Source of the DNA: SKVR01 sp964410015
GTDB lineage: Bacteria; Bacteroidota; Bacteroidia; Bacteroidales; UBA7960
Direction of reading: 5' to 3'
Assembly: GCA_964410015.1 (NCBI GenBank)
Contig: CAYPFV010000173.1
Location: 1-6,636, forward strand
DNA length: 6,636 nucleotides
The notes under the pieces: generated by a model
Databases searched by the model: none
Seen by the model: only the letters and a program-made list of their open reading frames with translations
Told to the model about the DNA's origin: nothing
Shown: one piece after another, positions 1 through 6,583 of the stretch
Layout: each line of letters begins with the position of its first letter
Numbering within the stretch: the stretch's first letter is position 1
Translations under genes and position numbers: made by a program

Positions 1-1
1 T

Positions 2-136
2 GGTGGTGAAAAAGATACCGGTGGTGGACGCGAATCAGGTTCTGATGCCTGGAAAATGTATATGAGAAGGCAGACTAATACCATCAATTACAGTACTGAA
101 CTTCCCCTGGCACAGGGTATAAAATTTGGGTTCTGA
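2..136 (+). CDS. 3' end of an unidentified gene, possible outer-membrane beta-barrel protein
   Basis: An open frame enters from the left edge and stops at TGA 134-136, giving the last 44 residues of a protein. The tail has a glycine-rich, charged stretch (GGEKDTGGGRESGSD) and then a segment of alternating polar and hydrophobic residues ending in GIKFGF. A final aromatic residue after a beta-strand-like segment is common in outer-membrane beta-barrel proteins, so that class is my inference. No family can be named from so short a piece. The codon choice and residue mix (W, Y, G, D, P) look like real coding sequence. It converges with the BatA-type gene on the other strand; no clear hairpin with a T-run follows its stop. 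Confidence 0.65.
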   Translation, partial: GGEKDTGGGRESGSDAWKMYMRRQTNTINYSTELPLAQGIKFGF

Positions 137-229
137 TCAATTTTCTCTTTACATCCTGTTTTTAATGTCAACTGATGGGTTTGTAATTTTTAGCCTTCAT
201 CGGTGGCAAAGTTTCAAAACGACAAGAAT

Positions 230-245
230 GAGTCCACTCTGAAAA
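230..245 (+). repeat. Left terminal inverted repeat
   Basis: GAGTCCACTCTGAAAA pairs with the right arm at 345-360, with a single mismatch at the eleventh base (T against C). The first ten bases are a perfect inverted match. Confidence 0.7.
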
Positions 246-255
246 GTAAATTATC

Positions 256-281
256 CACAGATTACACAGATTTACACAGAT
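256..281 (+). repeat. Three CACAGAT direct repeats
   Basis: CACAGAT occurs at 256-262, 265-271 and 275-281, at 9- and 10-base steps, with a fourth copy at 324-330. All lie inside the inverted-repeat element. Runs of this CACAGATT type are familiar to me from intergenic DNA of environmental Bacteroidota, but I cannot assign a function. The first copy overlaps TTATCCACA (251-259), which matches the DnaA-box consensus. Confidence 0.6.
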
Positions 282-333
282 GCTAAATTCTGATAATCAA
301 TGTGTTTAAAAAAAGAAAATGAACACAGATTTG

Positions 334-351
334 CCGAAAACAAGTTTTCGG
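334..351. other. Perfect 7-bp hairpin in the right end of the element
   Basis: CCGAAAA (334-340) and TTTTCGG (345-351) form a perfect stem around the loop CAAG. No T-run follows on either strand, so it is not a standard intrinsic terminator. It fits a subterminal hairpin of a small mobile element, though some end function for the convergent transcripts cannot be excluded. Confidence 0.5.
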
Positions 352-360
352 AGTGGACTC
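345..360 (-). repeat. Right terminal inverted repeat
   Basis: TTTTCGGAGTGGACTC is the reverse complement of the left arm apart from one base. Its inner end also pairs with CCGAAAA at 334-340 to form a local hairpin, so this end can fold alone or with the left end. Confidence 0.7.
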
Positions 361-459
361 AAGAATACTATTGTAAACCTGTTTGTATTGAACTTATCTG
401 AACAATTGTTTTCGAAATTAACCTAAAGAAACTGGCGAGACATTATAAACTGATACTGA

Positions 460-2502
460 TTATTTCCAGAATCGAAGCAACAGAATTTCAGCAAACAAGA
501 AAAGCAAGGCAATGATGAGAAATATTTTCCATAATTGCCTTGCGCTATTTATGCGTTCCATCTGTTTATTTATGGATACAGATGAATCTGAATCAAAAAG
601 ATGAAGATTAGATGTATTGGATATGTTTAGCTCTTTTTCTAATTCGTCAGGTGAATAACCAGTTAGTTTGGATTCTCTTCGATCATAATTAAATGAAATT
701 GTTCTTAATTGTTCCTGTCCCGACATAAGTTTGTATTGGCCGGCAGTTGTAAGTTGGTCGTAAAAGAATAACCTGATATTGTTATTTGCACTGCGAATTT
801 CAGGTATCACTTCTACGTCCATCCCTGTAAGGGTGAGCACTTCATCTGATTGTGGATTGTAGTTTCTGATCAATACAGATTCATCTTCCGATAAATTGTT
901 CCACAACGGATAAAACTCATTGCTGTAAAGGGCAATGTTGTATATGGTAGGGACAAAGATGGCGTGTCTTTGGAAATTACTGAATTCGTCGCTGGCAGGA
1001 ACAGCAGAAAGGAACACATTTCCTTTTCCGGCCCGGGTGGAGGTAAAAAATAAATTACCATTTTGCAGTTGTAAAAGGTATTCCTGGCGACTGCGGGTTT
1101 GTTGCTCAAGTATATAGTGTTTTTTTACCTCCGGCAAATTAATATTTTCAGGAATATCATCAAATACATCCTGGTAAACATCGTGCCTTTCATTGATACT
1201 GCTTACTTTCGTTTCAATAGTATCCAATTGTCCGTAGTTTGCTATTTTTAAGGAGGACAGAAATCTGTTCATGCCCGTGCGTTCCATGTTTTCTGCAGGT
1301 AAAACGAGCAGATTCCCTCCCTGAGTTACATATTCGTTCAATGCCGTTGCAAGTGCCTCTGGTAAGTTTGATATCTCATTGAGTATGATGAGATTCTGGC
1401 GTGATAAAGAGGAGTAATCTACCATTGATGTCTGGGTATTTTTTACCTCAAAAAGACTGTCGGTTTTTAATAAAGTATTAATAAACCGGTTAGGTTCATC
1501 CTGGTTGATGACCAATACGGGTATGTTTTTGCTTAGTTGAAAAGAAAGATAAAACCTGTCGTCGAAAGTAACCGGAAAATCAGTTATTTCCAGAAGCATA
1601 TCCTGGACAGGTTCACTGCCGAGGTTATAGGTGAGTGTTACATCTGTAAAACTGTTGGCATTAATATCGTAAGAAGCAATTGCTCTTTGTACATCTGAAA
1701 CAAACAGTCTGAGAGGTTGATTTTCCAGGGACACATCAGATTCATTATAAATGCGTGCCGTAATGGTAAGCGGCTGCCCTTGCAATCTTACCGGACTGTT
1801 GATCCAAACAGAGTCGATATATACATTTTCTCTTTGCTGGTTTTGATAGGGTAATAAAAAATAATCCATCGTGCTGTCTGGTTTTATTTGATCGGGGCTG
1901 AAAACATTTTGCTGGAAATCAGAAAGCATAAATATCAAAGCGTTCTGATCCGGGTTTTCTTCCCTGATCAGGTTTTCCTGCCTTTGATTGATTTGTTCAA
2001 GATTTTTTACCCGCGGACTAAAATCAACTTCGTTGAGCATTTGCAAAAACTCATCCTGACTGACATAACGCTGATGCTTTCCCTCAAAATCATTGGTTAG
2101 CAACTGAAAACGGTCTGTGGGTTCGAAAGATTTCACGATTTCGCCGGCATTTTGTTTAGCATGATCGAGCATAGTGCCATAACTCGAAGAGGATTCCATG
2201 CTAAAAGAATTGTCGATATAAATACTAACCCGGTTTCCGTAAGTGTTGGCAAGGTTTTCTGCGGAAGGAAGGTAAGGTCTGCTAAAGGCCAGAACAAGAA
2301 ATATAATGGCAAGTATCCTTGTCAATAAAACCACTAAATGCTTTAACTGTGATTGTTTTTTTGTTTCGCTGGTTACATACTGTAAAAAATTGATATTGGA
2401 AAAGTAAACCTTCTTAAACCTGCGGAATCGAAATAAATGTATGATGATGGGTATGATGATTGCTGAAAGTGCCAGAAGAAACCAGGGATAGAGAAAACTC
2501 AT
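460..2502 (-). CDS. BatA N-terminal domain / von Willebrand A-type membrane protein
   Basis: This 680-residue inner-membrane protein opens with the conserved BatA N-terminal region: membrane segment at about 5-24, the IIIHLFRFRRFK basic stretch at 20-30, then YFSN and FLQYV, and a second membrane segment at about 57-76 followed by RPYLPS. A von Willebrand A-like domain follows (about 91-220). It carries the metal-site motif DNSFS (D97, S99, S101) and LSDFQ at 193-197. Beta-rich segments come next. A glutamine-amidotransferase-like fold is suggested at about 325-406, where LIILNEISNLP leads to GGNLLVLPAE. A final membrane segment lies at 658-677, ending RFWK. The large middle part should face the periplasm. 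BatA proteins are named after the Bacteroides aerotolerance operon, but the usual neighbours (MoxR-type ATPase, DUF58 protein, batB to batE) are absent here, so this is the long stand-alone form whose function is not settled. The start at 2502 places the family's first residues correctly; no Shine-Dalgarno sequence is visible. Confidence 0.9.
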   Translation of the reverse strand: MSFLYPWFLLALSAIIIPIIIHLFRFRRFKKVYFSNINFLQYVTSETKKQSQLKHLVVLLTRILAIIFLVLAFSRPYLPSAENLANTYGNRVSIYIDNSFSMESSSSYGTMLDHAKQNAGEIVKSFEPTDRFQLLTNDFEGKHQRYVSQDEFLQMLNEVDFSPRVKNLEQINQRQENLIREENPDQNALIFMLSDFQQNVFSPDQIKPDSTMDYFLLPYQNQQRENVYIDSVWINSPVRLQGQPLTITARIYNESDVSLENQPLRLFVSDVQRAIASYDINANSFTDVTLTYNLGSEPVQDMLLEITDFPVTFDDRFYLSFQLSKNIPVLVINQDEPNRFINTLLKTDSLFEVKNTQTSMVDYSSLSRQNLIILNEISNLPEALATALNEYVTQGGNLLVLPAENMERTGMNRFLSSLKIANYGQLDTIETKVSSINERHDVYQDVFDDIPENINLPEVKKHYILEQQTRSRQEYLLQLQNGNLFFTSTRAGKGNVFLSAVPASDEFSNFQRHAIFVPTIYNIALYSNEFYPLWNNLSEDESVLIRNYNPQSDEVLTLTGMDVEVIPEIRSANNNIRLFFYDQLTTAGQYKLMSGQEQLRTISFNYDRRESKLTGYSPDELEKELNISNTSNLHLFDSDSSVSINKQMERINSARQLWKIFLIIALLFLFAEILLLRFWK

Positions 2503-2555
2503 GCAGTTGCGTATGTTTAAATTTGATTATTTTGCTTTTCTGTTTATAAACAAAA

Positions 2556-2563
2556 CAAAATTA
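2556..2563 (-). promoter_or_regulatory. Possible -7 element for the BatA-type gene
   Basis: Read on the minus strand this is TAATTTTG, an exact match to the Bacteroidota -7 consensus TAnnTTTG, 53 bases before the start codon. No clear TTTG -33 element is seen at the expected distance upstream, and such a short match can arise by chance in AT-rich DNA. Confidence 0.3.
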
Positions 2564-2644
2564 CTGTTTATTGTTTAATAGGAGTGATTCATAAATCCTA
2601 TTCTTCTGAAGATTTTTTATCTGTTTCCAGGGTATTTGTCAATT

Positions 2645-2881
2645 TTAAAATTTAAAAAGCAATCCAACCTGGTTTTTCGGAGAATCATTTGATAAGTAAT
2701 ATTACTTAAAAAGGTCAAACCAAATAGTATTTTTATCCTGCCAGTTGGGCAGATTGTTGACATCAGCAAATATTTTACATCTATTGGTTTTTTTTGAGCA
2801 TTTGTAATCCGGTCTGAGAATAAATCCTCTCTTTTGAGATAATGATATGTTTTTTTTTGAAGGTGTTTTATGTTTTGATAA
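2645..2881 (-). pseudogene. Possible decayed 3' end of a gene for an outer-membrane-type protein
   Basis: One minus-strand frame, without a start codon, is open from 2881 to a TAA at 2702-2704 and then continues to a TAA at 2645-2647. Its lower part reads FADVNNLPNWQDKNTIWFDL, then FK, stop, then YYLSNDSPKNQVGLLFKF. The mix of W, D, N, P and G and the LLFKF ending resemble the last strands of a Bacteroidota beta-barrel. The internal stop, the missing start and the nearby A8 and A9 runs (minus strand) suggest a remnant with frameshifts. The overlapping 106-codon frame may supply the upstream part before the A8 run. No family is recognised and chance cannot be excluded. Confidence 0.3.
2693..2708. 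promoter_or_regulatory. Perfect 16-bp palindrome, possible operator
   Basis: TAAGTAATATTACTTA is a perfect palindrome with 8-base half sites, lying between the divergent genes and about 190 bases upstream of the BatA-type start. A dimeric regulator could bind such a site, but no regulator gene is present and AT-rich palindromes do arise by chance. Confidence 0.25.
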
Positions 2882-2969
2882 TCAATGTGTTCATCCCTCT
2901 GGTTTAGGTAAATGTCAGATAATTTCCTATCAAACATGATTTTATATATTTAAAGAACGGTTGTTTTTG

Positions 2970-2977
2970 TATCTTTA
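2970..2977 (+). promoter_or_regulatory. Probable -7 element of the protease gene
   Basis: TATCTTTA, in the context TTTTTGTATCTTTACAG, differs by one base from the Bacteroidota -7 consensus TAnnTTTG and lies 33 bases before the protease ATG. No exact TTTG stands at the -33 distance. The leader between it and the ATG is A-rich and lacks a Shine-Dalgarno sequence, as is usual in this phylum. Confidence 0.4.
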
Positions 2978-3010
2978 CAGATTATTTACTGAACAAAAAC
3001 AAAACACATT

Positions 3011-6000
3011 ATGATTATAAATTTATTTACAAAGATTTTCTTTTTCTTTTCTATTTTTATTTTTTTAACTTCTCCGTCATTGATAGGAAATGACATGATT
3101 ACCCAGAATCTTCAGCAAAAAATCAACAAAAGCACAGGTGAGGAAAAAATTCGGATCAACATCCGCTTACAGGATCAATTCGATCAGGATTTGATGCTCG
3201 AAAAAACCTCCCATTTAAAGGATAAAGAGATCAAAAGAAAATATGTTGTCAATGAGTTGAAAACTTTTTCTCAAACTTCTCAAAAGGAACTACTTACTTT
3301 TTTATCCAGTGGTGAAAAGAATCAACAGGTAAGCAAAATAAAACCCCTTTGGATCGTGAATGCGATCAATTGTTATGCAACGCCTTCGGTTATTGAAGAG
3401 CTTTCTTCCATGCCCGGTATTGCCCGTATTGATTATGATCAGAAGCGTAAGGTAATAGAAAACAGCTTGGATGTTACCCCTGTTCAGGAGATGGATAATC
3501 TTAATATTACAGATAAAAGCATTGCCTGGAATGTAAACCTGGTAAATGCACCCGATGTTTGGGAAATGGATTTTACAGGTGAAGGAGTTATCGTAGCGGT
3601 TTTAGATACAGGGGTCAATGCCGATCATCTGGATTTGTCCGGTAGAATGTGGGAACACCCTGACTTCCCAAACCATGGATATAATTTTGTAGATGATAAT
3701 AATAATACTTCTGATTTCAACCGCCACGGCAGTCATTGTGCCGGTACTGTGGCTGGTAATGGTACTGCTGGAAATAGTACTGGTATTGCCCCTGAAGCAA
3801 CCATCATGGCATTAAAGGTTTTAGATTCCACTGGTAGCGGAACAGAAGCAGGAGTGTGGGAAGCCATAGAGTTTTCCGTAGAACATGGTGCACACATTAT
3901 GAGTTTGTCATTGGGCTGGAAGCATGAATGGAATCCTGATCGGTCAGCATGGCGATTGGCAATGCAAAATGCCATGAACGCTGGCTTGATTGCTGCTGTA
4001 GCTGCTGGTAACGAAGGGGGTGAAACACCTCCTCCATCCAATATCCGAACACCTGGCGATTGCCCGGCTCCCTGGACAAACCCCGATCAAATCACTAATG
4101 GAACTAATTCCGCAGCGGTTACGGTTGGTTCCACAACCCAATCAGATGATATCTCTTCTTTTTCCAGCGAAGGACCTGTAACCTGGGAAGATGTCTCACC
4201 TTTTTTTGATTATGCTCTCGAACCCGGTATCGGACTTATTGTTCCTGATGTTGTAGCACCTGGTAGTAATATCCTGTCTATCGCCCACAACAATAACTCG
4301 GGTTACATAACTTTAAGCGGTACATCCATGGCTACGCCTGCAGTGGCTGGGTTAATGGCACTCATGATATCCAAAAATCCCAATATTACACCTCAACAAA
4401 TCAGTCAAATCCTCGAAGAGTCTGCCATACCCTTCTCTTCTACAAAAAGCAATACCTACGGTAGTGGACGTATAGATGCTCTTGCAGCCATTGAAGCAAC
4501 TCCTTACATGGGAATCATCTATGAAGATCATGCTTTTTCTGAGATCGTAGGGAACGACGATGGTTTCATCAATCCCGCAGAAAATATAGCGGTTGACCTT
4601 ACACTGATCAATCCTACCGAAGATACACTTACGGATGTATCCATTTCATTATCTGTACAATCCTCCTATTTGCAACTGACAGACAGTGTTGCTGTTCTTG
4701 GCGATTTTGAACCCGGAGAAACAAAAGTTTTTGAAAACTTATTTTCTTTTCTGGTAGCAGAAAACTTACCCGGCAATGAAGTTCTGGAATTTGAATTATC
4801 CGCCTTCTCCGATCAGGATACCGAAACAAAGTGGATAAGCACTTTTAGCGCCAAAGCTTATGCTCCCTTTTTGGTATTTGATGAATGGAAGGTAGATGAT
4901 TCCGAATTTGGAAATGATAACGGAAGACTCGATCCCGGGGAAACTGCCACTCTAAGTATTGATATCCGCAACGAGGGTATGCTTAATACCGATTCCGTCA
5001 GGGTTGAAGCAGAATCGTTGAGCGACTTCCTGATTTTTGAGCAAATGCAGGTGTACGACCTGGATTCATTAAAACCTGATGAAAGTGAAGTAGTTAACTG
5101 GTTGGTTTCAGCCTCACAGGAAACACCACTCGAATCACCGGCAAACATAGCATTAAAGGCTTCCTCAGGTGTATATGATTTTAATCAGAATCAACCTGTT
5201 ATAGTGGGTTTGGCGCCTGTTTATTCTGAGGGAAATATTCCCACAACCTATGATTCCAGTCCATCTCTTCAGCAAGAGGCAGATGATCCTGGTGTTATTA
5301 AAGTTGATATTCCCGAAGGTGCTAAAATTACAGGGGTTGATGTGGAGTATGAAATGGTATCTCAGAATAATGCCTGGATGGAAGAACAAAGATCATACGT
5401 TGAATGTATAAATGATGGGGGATCGAAAGAAAAACAAATCCATGCCGGCCCCGATGAAAGTAATTCCGGATCAGTGTTTTATGAACGTAACGGACTAGGC
5501 ATTGCCAATAATGTGGAAGGCGGTGGTGAAATAGAATTCAGATTACATGCTTTTCGTACCTGGGGCGGAAGTGGTTCAAATTCACAGTATTCATACGTAA
5601 AGAATAATACATGGAAAGTAATTGTGCATTATGAACTGCAAAATTATGACGTTACCCTGAAACTTGTGAATCAATTTGATGAGATGGTTCAGGATGCCGA
5701 AATAGAAATTGCCGGTGAAGTGAAAAATACAAATGAAGACGGTGAGGCGCTCTTTAATCTGAACCAGGGAAATCATATGATAAGTATTGAAGCACACAAC
5801 CATTTTCCTGTAGAATTTTATCCGGTGAAGATAGAAGAGGAAGGTTTGGTTGAGATTCCTATGGAGAGGATGCTGATAGCGAATTTTAACATTACCGATA
5901 TTTTTGACAATCCGGTGGAAGATGCTGTAATTTTTGTGGATGACAAAGAGATCGAAAATTATGTGAAATATGAACTGAACAATGGTCTTTTTAATTACAG

Positions 6001-6568
6001 AATTGAAGCTGACGGACACCAGGATTATTCAGGTTCTTTTTATGTTAATAATGAAGACGTTACGTTAAACGTCAAACTGGTCCCTTATTATACTGCAACC
6101 TTTGAAATAATTGATCAATGGGGAAATGAGGTGGATGATGTACTTATTGAAATCAACACTGAACAATGGAGTCAACCTGTAATTGATCAACTCGTGCCAG
6201 ACAGATACGTTTTTACTGTTTCTGCTCCTGCTTTTTTTGAATACCAGGATGAATTTGAAATTGTGGATGAGGATGTAATTATTCCTGTTACCTTAAAGGC
6301 TGATGGAACAAATGTAAATGATCTTCAAGAGCAGGATGTTTTACTGTATCCTAATCCCGCTGAAAAATCTGTTATGCTCACCTTTACAGATAACCATTTT
6401 GATTATCTGGTAACGATGATAAATGTAAAAGGGCAGGAAGTCGATCAATTCACCATATCAGGAAAACAGAATTATTCTTACGACATATCCGGTTTTGAAC
6501 CGGGCATTTATTTTCTCAGTTTTGTTACTCACGAGGGCAGTATCAACAAGAAACTGATTGTAGAATAG
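3011..6568 (+). CDS. Secreted S8 subtilisin-like serine protease with T9SS type A sorting domain
   Basis: The 1185-residue preproprotein starts with a signal peptide (hydrophobic core 7-20, cleavage probably near 26). An inhibitor-I9-like propeptide follows (about 47-147). The peptidase S8 domain (about 170-497) has the full catalytic set: D199 in VAVLDTGV, H239 in RHGSHCAG, oxyanion N334 in AAGNEGG and S439 in SGTSMATP. The NAPDVW...TGEGVIVAVLDTGV pattern recalls bacillopeptidase F-like subtilases. Accessory parts follow: two related modules with GNDDG/GNDNG...P(A/G)E motifs (about 500-720), a beta-rich domain (about 735-876), three tandem repeats (879-1097) and the C-terminal sorting domain (1109-1185, LYPNPA to KKLIVE). 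The family cleaves proteins; this one should cross the inner membrane by Sec and the outer membrane by T9SS, then be attached to the surface or released. The ATG at 3011 directly precedes the signal peptide. The substrate cannot be told from the sequence. Confidence 0.95.
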   Translation: MIINLFTKIFFFFSIFIFLTSPSLIGNDMITQNLQQKINKSTGEEKIRINIRLQDQFDQDLMLEKTSHLKDKEIKRKYVVNELKTFSQTSQKELLTFLSSGEKNQQVSKIKPLWIVNAINCYATPSVIEELSSMPGIARIDYDQKRKVIENSLDVTPVQEMDNLNITDKSIAWNVNLVNAPDVWEMDFTGEGVIVAVLDTGVNADHLDLSGRMWEHPDFPNHGYNFVDDNNNTSDFNRHGSHCAGTVAGNGTAGNSTGIAPEATIMALKVLDSTGSGTEAGVWEAIEFSVEHGAHIMSLSLGWKHEWNPDRSAWRLAMQNAMNAGLIAAVAAGNEGGETPPPSNIRTPGDCPAPWTNPDQITNGTNSAAVTVGSTTQSDDISSFSSEGPVTWEDVSPFFDYALEPGIGLIVPDVVAPGSNILSIAHNNNSGYITLSGTSMATPAVAGLMALMISKNPNITPQQISQILEESAIPFSSTKSNTYGSGRIDALAAIEATPYMGIIYEDHAFSEIVGNDDGFINPAENIAVDLTLINPTEDTLTDVSISLSVQSSYLQLTDSVAVLGDFEPGETKVFENLFSFLVAENLPGNEVLEFELSAFSDQDTETKWISTFSAKAYAPFLVFDEWKVDDSEFGNDNGRLDPGETATLSIDIRNEGMLNTDSVRVEAESLSDFLIFEQMQVYDLDSLKPDESEVVNWLVSASQETPLESPANIALKASSGVYDFNQNQPVIVGLAPVYSEGNIPTTYDSSPSLQQEADDPGVIKVDIPEGAKITGVDVEYEMVSQNNAWMEEQRSYVECINDGGSKEKQIHAGPDESNSGSVFYERNGLGIANNVEGGGEIEFRLHAFRTWGGSGSNSQYSYVKNNTWKVIVHYELQNYDVTLKLVNQFDEMVQDAEIEIAGEVKNTNEDGEALFNLNQGNHMISIEAHNHFPVEFYPVKIEEEGLVEIPMERMLIANFNITDIFDNPVEDAVIFVDDKEIENYVKYELNNGLFNYRIEADGHQDYSGSFYVNNEDVTLNVKLVPYYTATFEIIDQWGNEVDDVLIEINTEQWSQPVIDQLVPDRYVFTVSAPAFFEYQDEFEIVDEDVIIPVTLKADGTNVNDLQEQDVLLYPNPAEKSVMLTFTDNHFDYLVTMINVKGQEVDQFTISGKQNYSYDISGFEPGIYFLSFVTHEGSINKKLIVE
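4508..5170 (+). other. Duplicated Ig-like modules in the protease
   Basis: Protein residues about 500-615 and 616-720 look like two copies of one beta-sandwich module. Each opens with an acidic segment: EIVGNDDGFINPAENIAVDL in the first (511-530) and EFGNDNGRLDPGETATLSI in the second (632-650). The D/N-rich turns resemble calcium-binding loops. Such modules usually act as spacers or binding domains in T9SS cargo. Confidence 0.5.
5645..6301 (+). repeat. Three tandem ~72-residue repeats in the protease
   Basis: Residues 879-953, 954-1025 and 1026-1097 align as three copies. Each opens with a strand and a turn (LKLVNQFDEMVQDAEIEI, FNITDIFDNPVEDAVIFV, FEIIDQWGNEVDDVLIEI) and ends with a strand pair around (D/E)V or LV followed by an I/V-rich strand. 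The pattern resembles carboxypeptidase-regulatory-like or PEGA-type beta-sandwiches. The copies have diverged too far to be recent DNA duplications. Confidence 0.6.
6335..6565 (+). other. T9SS type A C-terminal sorting domain of the protease
   Basis: Residues 1109-1185 match the Por secretion tail family: LYPNPAEKS at the start, the VKGQEV turn, the GFEPGIYFLSF strand and the terminal KKLIVE. In the known system this domain directs cargo through the outer-membrane translocon and is normally removed by the sortase PorU. None of the T9SS machinery genes is in the window. Confidence 0.9.
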
Positions 6569-6583
6569 TTATAATTGAATTTA

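Larger units (their letters stand above)
230..360. mobile_element. 131-bp MITE-like element with terminal inverted repeats and 6-bp flanking duplication
   Basis: The left end GAGTCCACTCTGAAAA (230-245) and the right end TTTTCGGAGTGGACTC (345-360) are inverted repeats matching at 15 of 16 positions. The element is flanked on both sides by AAGAAT (224-229 and 361-366), which looks like a target-site duplication. The interior has no open frame of useful size. It holds CACAGAT four times in the same orientation (256-262, 265-271, 275-281, 324-330) and a hairpin inside the right end. Small size, terminal inverted repeats, duplication and lack of a gene fit a non-autonomous miniature transposon; the parent transposase family is not known to me. 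It lies between two convergent genes, so it is unlikely to disrupt either. Alternatively it could be a dispersed intergenic palindromic repeat that is not mobile. Confidence 0.6.
2503..3010. other. 508-bp divergent intergenic region
   Basis: This very AT-rich stretch separates the divergent BatA-type gene and the protease. I see no RNA gene. It contains homopolymer T runs (2788-2795, eight; 2850-2858, nine), a perfect 16-bp palindrome (2693-2708), a possible decayed minus-strand coding remnant (2645-2881) and the likely promoters of both flanking genes. A 106-codon minus-strand frame (2617-2937) is open, but its lower half has unconvincing composition and I do not call it a gene. Confidence 0.6.

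Noticed and set aside
251..259. TTATCCACA, an exact DnaA-box consensus, as a sign of a replication origin
   Set aside because: Only one exact box is present, it is part of the CACAGAT repeat inside the mobile-like element, and there is no dnaA gene or cluster of further boxes.
256..330. Repeated CACAGAT units as a CRISPR array
   Set aside because: Units are only 7 bases, the spacing is 2-3 bases between the first three copies and 42 bases before the fourth, and no cas gene is near.
229..361. Long inverted repeat as a bidirectional transcription terminator for the convergent genes
   Set aside because: The arms are about 100 bases apart and no T-run follows the hairpin or the arms on either strand; the flanking duplication fits a mobile element better.
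401..410. AACAATTGTT palindrome as an operator
   Set aside because: It is only ten AT-rich bases and lies downstream of two converging genes, not at a promoter.
2738..2752. CTGCC-AGTTG-GGCAG hairpin as a terminator
   Set aside because: The stem is only five base pairs, no T-run follows on either strand, and the bases read as part of the possible coding remnant.
2617..2937. 106-codon open frame on the minus strand as a stand-alone gene
   Set aside because: Its second half is rich in I, K, L and C with little A, G or V, it has no recognisable motif, and another frame on the same strand looks more gene-like over that part. I treat the region as intergenic with a possible remnant.
3733..4041. 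Open minus-strand frames inside the protease gene (also 4858-5148 and 5591-6019)
   Set aside because: They lie opposite a gene with complete family motifs, have no recognisable domains and look like shadows of its codon use.
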